Translations under genes and position numbers: made by a program | In this document: positions 14,501 to 26,700 of the stretch, piece by piece | How the letters are laid out: every line of letters begins with the position of its first letter | Numbering within the stretch: position 1 is the stretch's first letter | Notes under the pieces: model-generated | Databases searched by the model: none | Told to the model about the DNA's origin: nothing | What the model saw: the letters and a program-made list of their open reading frames with translations, nothing else | Source: Glandiceps talaboti | Lineage: Eukaryota; Hemichordata; Enteropneusta; Spengelidae | DNA: 64,000 nucleotides | NCBI RefSeq assembly: GCF_964340395.1 | Contig: NC_135566.1 | Location: forward strand, 8,381,001 to 8,445,000 | Reading direction: 5' to 3'

Positions 14501-17500
14501 GTTATTTTTGTGTTTCCCCACAGATCTGCAAAGTGCATGGGCTGGGCAAACCCGAAAGACTGACGCAGGATATTTAAGTGATGCACACGCTGACCAGAAA
14601 CAATTTTTTTTTTTTTTTTTGCCAAATGATGTAAAGCATTGTTGTACAATATGAGAATAAACAACTCTTTTACAAGATGACCTCCACTGTTTCTTTAGTT
14701 CCTGTCTACTATTTGATATAAAATCAAACTCTCAGAGCTTGCCAGGAATCTATCATTGTGTCATTGAAAACATTTCTATGGCCTGGTGAGGTTTTATAGA
14801 AGTTTGACAATAGTTGTTTTTCCATACAGCTTTGAGCTAGGGTAATCATAAATCACGTGAAGTACATGATGACCTTGTAAGTTTTCCATGGTCCTAGGTG
14901 GTCCACTCTCCATGTTTAGTCTCACTGATGAGTTTTGTAATAGGTTTTTCATGGTCGTAGGTTGGCTGTTCCCCCTGTTATAGACTAGATTTAGTGAAAG
15001 TATATGACGTATAGTTATTCTGTGGTGCTATTTATTCAACTTTCACTGTTTACACTCCAGCAGTTTGTCCAAATGAATCTGTTTGTTGCTGTGTCTTCTG
15101 TCTGTTTTGTTAAAACCCCCAGAGATATGAGTGTGGTAATTGATCTAGAACTGTAAATAAATAAAACCAGTTTACAACTCATTTGACCATGACCATGTTC
15201 AGGTTCCATATCTTTGTCTCTGTGAACTGTGTTTGTTATTGTATCAGTTGTGTGTTTTGTTAAAACCCCACAGGCATAGAATTATAATTGACTTAAAGAT
15301 AACTATAAATAAACAAAACCAGCTGTTATTCATTTGACCGTGACCTTAGATAAGTAGGTCAAGTCTGGTAGATTGATTGAGTGACCTCCTTTTAGGTGAA
15401 TTCCATGACCACATAGCCGATGTTAACATTTTTCTTCACTTCATCAAATTACAATCACTATAGATCAAAAGTCACATGAAATCATAGTCCATGCATTGCG
15501 AATGACAACATACTATCTATTTTCAAACATTCAACATCATTCTTAGATTATTTTCTGAATTTTTACATATTGGTTTATTAATATTAGTTGCCATGGCTAC
15601 ATGATAATGTAATTCTATATGACTATTGATATTACACTGTAATAGTAGTGTTATCAGGTTTGCATTGAACGGTTGTAAAATGCATTACGCATATATTTTT
15701 CACTGCAGTGTGAAGCATAAACAAGATCAAATGACTGCTGTACTGCAACATAACTAACAAACAAACAAACAAACAAACAAACCAATGGTGAAATTTAACA
15801 AACTTGTGTATATTTGTATGTATTTAACCTTTAACCTTTCAGCCATTACCTTATGCGTGTGGTAACTTTGTGGTTGGGTTGTAGAGATTCAAGGAAAACT
15901 TAAAAGTTCATACATTGAATTTCTGTGCAATAAATGAATACAAATACAGCTGTGAACATTGTATTTATCTTTTATACCTTGCAGGCTGTGAGACTAGAAA
16001 GTATGCATCAGAATAGAATTCGATACATGGTAGTAGTGGCATGTATAGGCAGGGAAGATACTCAGGAGAGTGCTATACTAGGAATTGACTACACAGATAG
16101 AGCCACTATAGGACTGGTACTACCAATATGGAGGGATACTAAGATTAATCTGGATGGAGATGGGTATGTGTCCATTTAGTGATTTATCTTGTCCCATCTA
16201 ATGACTGATCTTGTTCTGTCTAGATGACATACTGACACCTAACTATTAAACACATTACACATATTTACCTACACCCACTAAACCATAGAGAGTGGAGGGC
16301 AAATTTACGTCCACTGTCTATGCTTAAACCCATGGACGCAATTTACCACTGCGACTATCCGACAACTTGCGTCCGTGGTTGATAAATATTTATTAATTTA
16401 TCTCATTGACTTTTTATCTTGGATATCCTCACCCAAGACATTTAGTCTCACCTGAAATATTTACCAAGTTAGAAGAGCCAGATTCTATTCTAGTTAACCA
16501 ATCACATACTAAAAACAAGGAGAAGCATGGAAATGCTTAATTTCAAATAAAAATATTCCGAATAAGAGGGATTTCCAAATTTGTAGATAGTGAACTTCAG
16601 TGTCTTTTGAGTATGGGCTTGATATGATCAATCTTGATAATCTTGAGATGAGTATGTGTCGGTTACCTGACTGATCTTGTCCAGTCAGGATGACAAATAG
16701 ACGTGTATTTTTCCAATCTATGACACACTCCACACTACAGTCCCTGTTTGCTTCATTTCACATAAGGTTTCTATCACGTACCATGTACCTTAGAAATAAT
16801 AGGTGACAAAACATACTGATTTGTCCCACAAGAAAACTGACAGAGTTTCATTCAAAATAAAGGGCCAGTGTACACATACTTAAACATTGTTTGCATAGTG
16901 TTTTCTTAGTTTCATGTCATTTATAGTTGGAACAGTAAGCTTTTATCATATATAGTTTGTTTGCTTTCTTATAGAGGATTTACAGTTTCATCGAGTGAAA
17001 AAACACATATTTTTAAACCAGTGTCAGTACAAGCATTATGGTGAGTAGAGTTTTGGTTGTCTGATTTTTTTAAGCTTTGCATATATACTCTGTCTTTTTT
17101 GTTCTTTCATTAATTTTTTCATTTTTTGTTGATTGATTGATTGATTGATTGATTGATTCATTTACACATTCATTTATTCATACCTACGTGATGGAACATA
17201 CATACATACATACATACATACATACATACATACATACATACATACATACATACATACATACATACATACATACTAATGTATACATGCATTCCCTCATTCT
17301 TTCTTTCAATCATTCTTTCATTCATTCATTCATTCATTCATTCATTCATTCATTCATTCATTCATTCATTCACTCACTCACTCACTCACTCACTCACTCA
17401 CTCACTCACTCACTCACTCACTCACTCACTCACTCACTCACTCACTCACTCACTCACTCACTCACTCACTCACTCACTCACTCACTCACTCACTCACTCA

Positions 17501-19006
17501 CTCACTCACTCACTCACTCACTCACTCACTCACTCACTCACTCACTCACTCACTCACTCACTCACTCACTCACTCACTCACTCACTCACTCACTCACTCA
17601 CTCACTCACTCACTCACTCACTCACTCACTCACTCACTCACTCATTCATTCACTCACTCATTCATTCATTCATTATTGTCTTTCATCTGGAGTGTCCTCT
17701 AACTGAACTCAAAGCTTTTCTTTTCTTTGAACATAGTTACACAGAGTGCAGCATTCTCTTGTAAACTTTGAATGCTCTCTGTATGAAATGACAAATGCAT
17801 TCCATACCACTTCACTATTAAAGTGTCACAGCAGTGTTAGAATAGTAATCAGACTATCGATGATATAATTTGAGTTTCTGAATCCCAAAGCCCTTTATAC
17901 AAAGGAGTAAAACAGTGCCTCCATGGCTGATAGCCAATATAAGATGAAGAGGTCAGCAATCACTAAGCGAAAAATACCTATAAAGTATTGTTCCTTGAGT
18001 CCTTCATGTCGCACAGAATACAGAATCCATCACAATATTGACGGACATGGCAACATAGGGGTGTACAGGGTTTTGTTCAATGAAGGACACTTAAATTTGA
18101 AAAAGGAAAACTGGATAAATATTAGATTATTAAAAAGTTACTGCACATAGGGTGTTAAATTATACAATAAAAAAATTGTCGGAGTAAAGCTTTCTCCATA
18201 TATCGAGATTCTGAAACGTTGAATAAATTATGTCATTATTATCAGGTTGAGCTAACTGGGGTAGAAATAATATTAAATCTTAAAAAAAATTATAATAAAT
18301 GAAAACTTATTATAAAATAGAATGATTATTTACACTCAGACATATTATTTTGAGGGCTACTTGTCTAACACAGTCATGTTTCATGACATAAAACTATTCA
18401 TCATAAAAGAAATACAGACAGACGTTGATGTTCTGTGCATTAGTAAGCAGAGACTAGAAGCCTTGATTGGGTTCAAAGACTGCAATGACCCAGCAAAGTG
18501 AAATTGAAATTAGAAGCTGAGACTCTCACTCTGTCAATCAGTTTTACATTTAGATAAGTGATGTGACAGTGTTTGATTTTCCATCAAAGAATTTATACCC
18601 TTGAGATCAAAATGATGAACCACTCTCCTGTGTTATTCCCAGATGTCAAATATTGCAATCTATTTTTGCAATCTTCATATTTTTTTCTGTAATTATTAGT
18701 TTTTTTATTCTCTTGCCCTCTTTGCTGTGAATTGCTTTCTGTCTCAGTGTCTAGAATTCAGATATGGTTTTGTGTCTCGTTATTTTCAATCCCTGAGACC
18801 GACATGTACTACACAGTAGTTGTTGTCAGACATTTTGCTACTCGGATTAGACACTAAGACAGTTATACATAGAATATAACAGCTGGAGTAGTTGTCTGGA
18901 TGCCAACGTGGTCTAACTCTAACCCCTGAGATCTGAAGGATTAGATGAAGGACACCACTAGACTATATGACTGACAAATAGAACCTTGAAAGAAAAGCAG
19001 ATGGTC

Positions 19007-19076
<70 letters not shown>

Positions 19077-20705
19077 ACAGACAGACAGACAGACAGACAG
19101 GCAGGCAGGCAGGCAGTCAGTCAGTCAGGCTGGCAGGCAGGCAGACAGACAGACAGACAGACAGACATACATACAGACAGAACATAGACTAATGAACAGA
19201 CAGACAAACTGTTATGTAGCTATAGTTATACAAAGAAAGGAATAGCATGTAATTTACAAACTACATTTAAATACAAGAAAACTCTTTCAATAAGAGTACA
19301 AAGAGGGAAAAGTGCCCTGTTGAGTGTAAGCAGATACATTGCACTAAAACAAATAAAATAATGAAAAACTCCAGCAAGATAGATTTAATGTTGTGTATTT
19401 GTTGTTATTTGTGTTATCAGGTCGGCATTGCAGTGTTTACATAAGAATGCAGACATCGCTAGGTTGTACAATTACTATACGGGTGGCTTGAATCTGACCT
19501 GGACATGTTACTATGAGGCTAAGATGGACTCTGACCAGGCCTGTATTAATGAATGGAATGAGATGCAAGATGTAGAAAGTCATAGGAATGCAACTGGCCC
19601 TATCATTGATAATGTGGCCTAGTAAGTGAACGAGTTATAGTATTCAGGTGTCTGTCGGAATGAAAAATCAAACTGTGAGGGAGCCCTCTCTGGCCATCTG
19701 TAGAAATACTTTTGTTTGGGGCATGTTGGCACTCAAAAGTAGACTGAAAGATTGTTGTTGTTTCCTTTATGTGGAATATAGCAAGTGTTTACATATTATT
19801 AAGTGGATCAACAATGAATTTTAGTATCAGACGATTTGCAAAAAACAACAACCATAAACAAAGTGTTATTTTTTGTTTTTTTGATAATGCCTCTTATCAA
19901 CTCGGTGGGTAGGTAGTTGACACAGTGATTGATCATTCACTCAATGGATGGACTAAGGGAGTGTCCTGTAAGCAATAATTCTACAATGAGATGTACAGAG
20001 AATAAAGTTGTGAATATTTTTCATCCAAAATGTATTGAAAATGAGTAGTTATCAGCATGTAAACGGATTCAAAGAATGTTGATTGCTCTAAAATATTTTA
20101 TATCAAAAAATGAAGTAACAGCTTTTCCATTGATGTTGAAGCCAAGGTGTGAAGAATTATTTGAGCACCATTTTGCATACTTTTGAACGGTTAAAAATAG
20201 ATTAACCAGAAAACAATGTGAACATGTTCCCCACACATTTGATATTCTTAAAATTTTCAGCAAATTCCCAGTGTCAGTTGTTAAACGTACACTAAAGATA
20301 CAAAAATGCAAACCTTTCCACTTGCATATTTTCCATATCTATGTTTAATTATTTTATAAATTTGTAAACATCTTGTTACAGATATTTGTAATGATTTCCA
20401 TATTTGTAACTCTTTTAACAGTGCAACACAGAAAGAATTGACAGAGAAGTTAATCAAAGTGAAACTACGTGAAATCATGATGAAAGTTGATATTGATAAC
20501 ATCACTCCAAAGCAGGTAACGTGTAACATTAATCTCCCATCCCTTTGTAATTTAGATACCTGAATTGGAAATTATTTCCAACTCCTCCTATGGTAGTACC
20601 ATGTATGTAGCACTATGTCAGATATAAAGACAAGCCAGATTATACAGTGAGAAAGATATTCTTGTTTGAAATTTACTTATGCTGTTGTTGTTTTGGGATG
20701 GATGG

Positions 20706-20765
<60 letters not shown>

Positions 20766-23700
20766 CTGTGTGTGTGTGTGTGTTTGTGTGTGACTGTGAA
20801 TGTGTGTGTGCATGTGTGTCTCTGTGTGGTCTTTTCTAGTTGTTGTTTACAATTATTCTAAGGTCATACATGATTGGTCAATTTAATAATGACATCATCA
20901 AGTAGTGATCATTTCATCCTATCAGATAATAGTACCTCACAAACTGTTGTACAACATTTGTTTAAACTTTGAGTGACTCTATTCATTACAGATCCGTATA
21001 CTCTTAGAAGAGGAAACAGAGATGAACTTAAAAGAGTTCAAATCATACATTGATGAACAGATGATTATTATTTTAAGACAAATGGATGCTGCATCAGAAA
21101 TATTTGACCATGTTTACTTGGTAAGTGTTTCAGTTTGTACATATCGATCAGTCAAATTTACTGTGAACTGTGGAATTTTCACTGATTTTGACATTCAGTG
21201 TAGATGAATAGAAATGAAGAAAACCCATGAAGGCTAAACAAACTTGAGTATAATTATAATTTGTAAATGTTATTTCAGTGACTGTAATGACACTGATAAT
21301 ACAGTTTAGTTTTTATGCTGAAATCACACTGTGTATGAAAAATAACTAAATGACTCATAAGCCCAAAACCTTTTACATAACATTTACTATTTCTGTAAAT
21401 ATTATTTTAGGGGTCAGAGTGGAATGCTTCTAATCTAGAGGAACTAAAGGAGAATGGGTAAGTTCAAACATGTTGAAAAATTTACATGATGAAATATTGA
21501 TAGTTGGAAATAGATAATTTCCATAACCCGAACTTTTATTACAACAGAATTAGATTCGTACACTCTCAGATGTGAAATTATATTTTGTTTCATCAGTGAT
21601 GTTCATTAGATGGTAAAAAAAGGAAAACATTATCGCTCTTTCAAAAAAAATTCACAATTGTGTAAATTGCAAAGATATATTTAGATCATCTAGAGATGAA
21701 TGTCCAACCAGTCGACTTAAATATACGTTTGAGAAAATGTATGTGTAGATTTCATTTTTTCAATAGTTTGTCATTGAGATATCACTAGCAACAGCCTTTG
21801 AGTACCAGCTGTGTAGGGTGCCCTCGGTGTTGAGGAGCTATGTGCTCTGCTGTGTGCTTTCTAGTTGTTATGGTAACAGTAGTAGTGCAGAAGTAGTGCA
21901 TACAGTATACTGAACTAGAATGACTCTTTAGACTGATAATATTATGAATTGTTTTGTTGACAGAATTGGTTATATTTTAAACATGACAAGAGAGATCGAT
22001 AACTTTTATCCCGGATTATTTGAGTACAAGAATGTGAGAGTTTATGACAACGTAGAAACTGATCTACTCAAATATTGGGACGATACTTTTAAATTTATGG
22101 ACAAAGCAAGGTAAGTTGTTTACATCCAATCATTCTCCTTACAATCATTCAACATACCTGATAGAATTAACATAAAGATGCGATCTAAGAAATTTCAGAC
22201 TTGGTAAATCAATAGACCCCGGATCTATTATTAAACTTCAAGAAAAGTGCATTTCCAAGACAAAAGTAGGACTTTACAGCTATTTGACCTTTGACCCTGT
22301 CTCGAAAGCAAATATAGGTTTCTTCAGTAGTGCAAATAAGTGCAGATAGACGAGAGAATGGAACGTCTACATAAAATGTATCTATGTGACTGACAACACA
22401 TAATCAAAGATTAGTCCACTGAGAGAAAGTTGAACTAAAAGTTAACACGGTATTCTTACGAATAAATGACAGAAACCTAAAAGAAAACATTTGAATTTCA
22501 CAACGTATTTCAATTCTTATTTTGCAGTGATATTCTTAAGATAGCTGTAAATATAATTATAACAAATACCGATTTCATATTGTGTATTTAACAGGCAGAG
22601 GCACACTATTAAAAAAGATATTTTTTGAAATCTAAATGTTTAATGCAAAAGGTGAATTTAATATTGCCAGGAGTTGTCCTCACTCCATTAGATTGTAATT
22701 AGACATGACAGACAACACATGACTCTACCAACCCTGTAAGTTACACCTATTACTCAATAACCCTAAGTTCTTGCTATTGTTGATGTTTATTTTAGGGAAC
22801 AAGGTTCTAAAGTGTTTGTACATTGTAAGATGGGCATTAGTAGATCATCTGCCACTGTAAGTATATACATCATGTGCATGGCATATGTGAAGTACATGAT
22901 TATGACTAGTTTCAATTACCCAGATTCTTACTGCTTGGGGCTCCACTGAAACCCCAGTCAAGAGTCTGTGAGAAATGTAATCCATACTGTTGCACACTGG
23001 AGGTTCATGGTGTTTATCACATTGTATAATGTTGTAATAAACATAAATGTGAATCTCACTTTATGTACATGAAGCCCATAGGAGTAACATTAACCAGAAG
23101 TGCAGGACAGTGCAAACTTCCAACTACCAATATACCTATGGGCTACATACGGGGATTCACAATAGGACTATTATACCCAGGACAAAATGATTCTATGTTA
23201 ATATAAAGTAAAATACCTAAATAATATGACTGATACATACTGGAATATGGTCTACCATAAACCTTGACTGTGTCACCAGGAAAAGTTCTTTGGTAACAAT
23301 AAGTAGCTCTATATCCACAGTATGGCTGATTATAGTCCTGTAGAATTCAGCGTCTGTGATATGCTTTCATTTTATTATACAATTTCAGCATATTTTGGCC
23401 AAAAACGACGCGAGATAAATTTGCAGGTTGTTTAGTATTATTTGGCAGGTCATTGTGTATGCTATGAAGGGTTTCCAAAGGTCACTGAACTTACAACTTT
23501 ACAAATGTTTCTATTTGATATGTTTACAGGTTATAGCATATGCTATGAAGGGATTCCAATGGTCCCTGAAGAAAGCTCTACAGTTTGTCCAGGAAAAACG
23601 AAACTGTATCCAACCAAACAGTGCATTTATGAGTCAGTTAGAGGAATATGAAGGTATCCTAGGAGCTAGGTATGTAGTATTCTATACTCTATGACTACTA

Positions 23701-26700
23701 TAGATTGCCATGCTGATCCACTGTCATCTCTGGAAAGTTCTCTCTGGAAATACAACAAATCCAAATGTTAGAATGGAATACTTGATTAGCTGGCTTGCCT
23801 TTCTTGTACGTTAGTTTGGTAAAATACAAGTTGCCGTTCTCACTTTATTCAACGTTTTGGTCTTTAATACACAGAAAACTCTCCTCAGGAATCTGAAATA
23901 AAATTACAGTGGAGTGTAAAATTTTGACAAAAATAATATCAGTGTAGGTGGAGCTAAAATATATATAATGACAAAAGTGAAATGAAAAATAAATTTCACT
24001 GGCAAAACAAGGGGGGTAGGAAAACAGTAAAAGCAGCTTGTGAAAGGAAATGAAGAATGCAAAAGACTAAGATGAGAATAACAATTATAACTATTTTATA
24101 TTTTATAGTCTGCTTGGCACAGCTATATTGTTCAGATTTGAACTAAATATACCAAAAAAACTCCATGTAAAGAAAAAAGTAAATGTGTGTTTAATGATAT
24201 TATTATATGATACAACCTTGTATATTTCAGTCAGCAGCGAATAAATAAATGTAGCATGGTATACCGTATTTGATATTTTCTGTCTGTATCACTTTGTACC
24301 TACGACAGACACTAAAACCTGTGATGACCATTCTTACATACATTTCAATGATATTTTTTCTATGTGTCTTTGATTTCAGTCAACAACGACACAACAAATT
24401 GTGGCGAAGTAAATCTGAAACCAATCTAAAAGAAAGCGATCGCGATCGCCAAGGTTCGGACGGTGATCTCCCGCCATTTGTGCCAGATGGTTTACTAACC
24501 ACCGATGATTTACGTGAAATGATGTTGTCGCCTCGACCGAAATCGTGGTCACCAGACGATGCCATGGCCAACCAGTTATTAGGCTCTATGGATGAGATCT
24601 CCTCAGATGTGGTCATGCCACAAGATGATTGGAGTGATAGACACTTCACTGAACCAAGTGAATTTGTGCCAAGTGGAGAACTGGAAGATATGGAGTCAGA
24701 GCAGGAAACTGGTACAGTGAATACAGTCAAGACATTTGAAATGCCAACAGAGGAAATGCAAGTTGATCATGTTGAAGCAAACTATGCTAGTGCCGATGAA
24801 CCTTTGAAAAGTCCTATAATGATTGTCGTTACACCGTCAGATGAAGGAACGGAAAAACTAACCTTTGAGGATGTGCTATCTAATTTTCAAGCAAGTGAAA
24901 AAAGTGGTGAGAATAGGAATGAATCTGTAGATGAAAGTGAAATACTGCCAGACGTTGAAACGACAGAAGTGAAAGCTACAACAGACATTGTTGTTGAAGC
25001 AGATGAAGCTATAAATACAGATCTCTGTGGTGAGTCGTCACAGGAAACAGACAGAACAGGACAGGTTGTCACTTCTATGGATCTTAGATCAAATGCAGAT
25101 GCAGCAACAGAGACTGTATGTGAACGTAATCTTTCATCTGAGAAATCAGAAACTGAATCTGTGAAGGAGCTGGTTCAAGTAGAATTAAATGATATTGGTC
25201 CGTCGGGACAAATTGTGAGTGAAATCGCTGTCATTGACAAATCATCGTGGACATGTGTGAAAAGGGAACTAAAAGAACCCCCACCTACAGAGGTGCCAAT
25301 GGAAGAGGGAGGTTGTGTAGATGGGGAACACGAAGAAAGTGATCAAGAGCAGGATATAACTGATACAGGGAATGGATGTGAACCAACCAATGATGTTGAG
25401 GCTATATCAACTTATGTGAAAGAATCCATACCTTGGAATCCTGGCACTGTACAGAGACAAAAACTTGAACTTGAAGAAAAACTGAAAGGAAAATTACAAG
25501 AGCATGAAAAGAGACATTCTGGTGGGTCACAGGAAAGTTCTAGAGAAAGCAGTGGTAGTAGTAGTAGATCTTCCCCTCATTGTAGCTTAGAGGACCTCAG
25601 AACAGTAGAAATCATTGAGAAAGAGAGAGAACCAGAGGAGAATGTTGCTCAGGAGGAAAGTGTTGCCATGGAAACAACAGATGCTGATGATGTTCCTGAG
25701 GAGAATAAAAATCATTCTGTTGATGATGGATGTAGTCAAGCAGTCCCTGAACCAGGAACGGTCAAAAGGACTATGGAAATATTCCATAAAATTGAAATGG
25801 ACACTAAGGAAAAGAGACGGAGCAGAAGTTCATCACATGGAAAGAGTAGCCATTCAAGTTTTAGTTCTAGCAAAAGCTCCAGAACAAACTCTTTTGAAGA
25901 TGTGCCATCTACAGTAAAAGACGAGTCTTCCAAAGTTGACGATGAAGATAGTGAAGGACAAGATAGCGATGTCTTAGTTGACAAAGTTGATGAAGAAGTT
26001 GAAGAAGCATCTCAAGAAGTTGACAGTGACGAAGACAAAAATAATGGAAGACATTTTGTGATCGCGGGTGAAGAGATTGATTACGAACCTGGCTACGTGA
26101 AGAAATTCAAAGAGGATTTTGAGCAAAAGCTAGGAGAGCCCGAGGGAAAGGAAAAAATTACTTCTCCTGTAGAAGAATGTAAAGACTTTGTTAAGGAAAC
26201 TAGTAATGTTGTACAGAAAGATGTCATTTTTAAAGAAGCAGGAGAAAATACCAGGAAAGAAACGGATGATGGAAAAGTAATGGAGATTGAAGAGATTTGT
26301 TATGGAAATGGGAAGGAGAAACCTGGAAGTGGAAAACAGAGTCCAGTAGAGGAGAATATTCCAGATAAAATACAAGGTAAGCCCAATTTTTCTTTGATGT
26401 TACTGTCGCTGGTATAATTATGTTATTCCCCAATATTTTTCTTCATTCAGCCAGAAAATACTCGTGACCTAAGGATGTTGTCAAAGCCCCCTTAGGTCAC
26501 TCATATTTTCATTGGCTGAAGGAAGGAAAAGATTGTGGAATAATATCTAATTGTCACTTTGTACACATTTTGAAACGAAATACCACAACTTGATTGTGTG
26601 ATGCATTGTCTGCTGTACTTAACAAAGTATTTTTTCTATTTGTACTAGTTGAAAGCCATGATATAACAGACATGGCATGTAGAGAAAACACTGATACTAC

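Larger units (their letters stand above)
8509..15984 (+). other. SSH: SSH long intron (7.5 kb)
   Basis: The longest intron in the window. No exon or RNA gene is recognised. Contents: dispersed palindromic repeat (8643-9096), 40-51-bp minisatellite (9604-9861), about 50-bp triple repeat (10405-10555), TTAA-type fragment (from 10665), GT microsatellite (11455-11537), TTAA-bounded MITE (12043-12216), a two-unit direct repeat (about 15085-15350), and CAAA repeats (15757-15783). Confidence 0.7.
17041..19420 (+). other. SSH: SSH intron with two large microsatellites
   Basis: Intron that splits a Trp codon (TG|G). It contains the compound tetranucleotide arrays 17129-17673 and 19004-19205 and is otherwise featureless. 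Long open frames here encode only THSL- or DRQT-type repeats. Confidence 0.75.

Noticed and set aside
17149-17764. Long open frames (up to 185 codons) across the ACTC/ATTC arrays
   Set aside because: They translate only tetranucleotide repeats (THSL, FIHS); no splice context or protein similarity.
24380-26433. Minus-strand open frames opposite the large Slingshot exon
   Set aside because: Shadow frames of an acidic coding exon; nothing recognisable.
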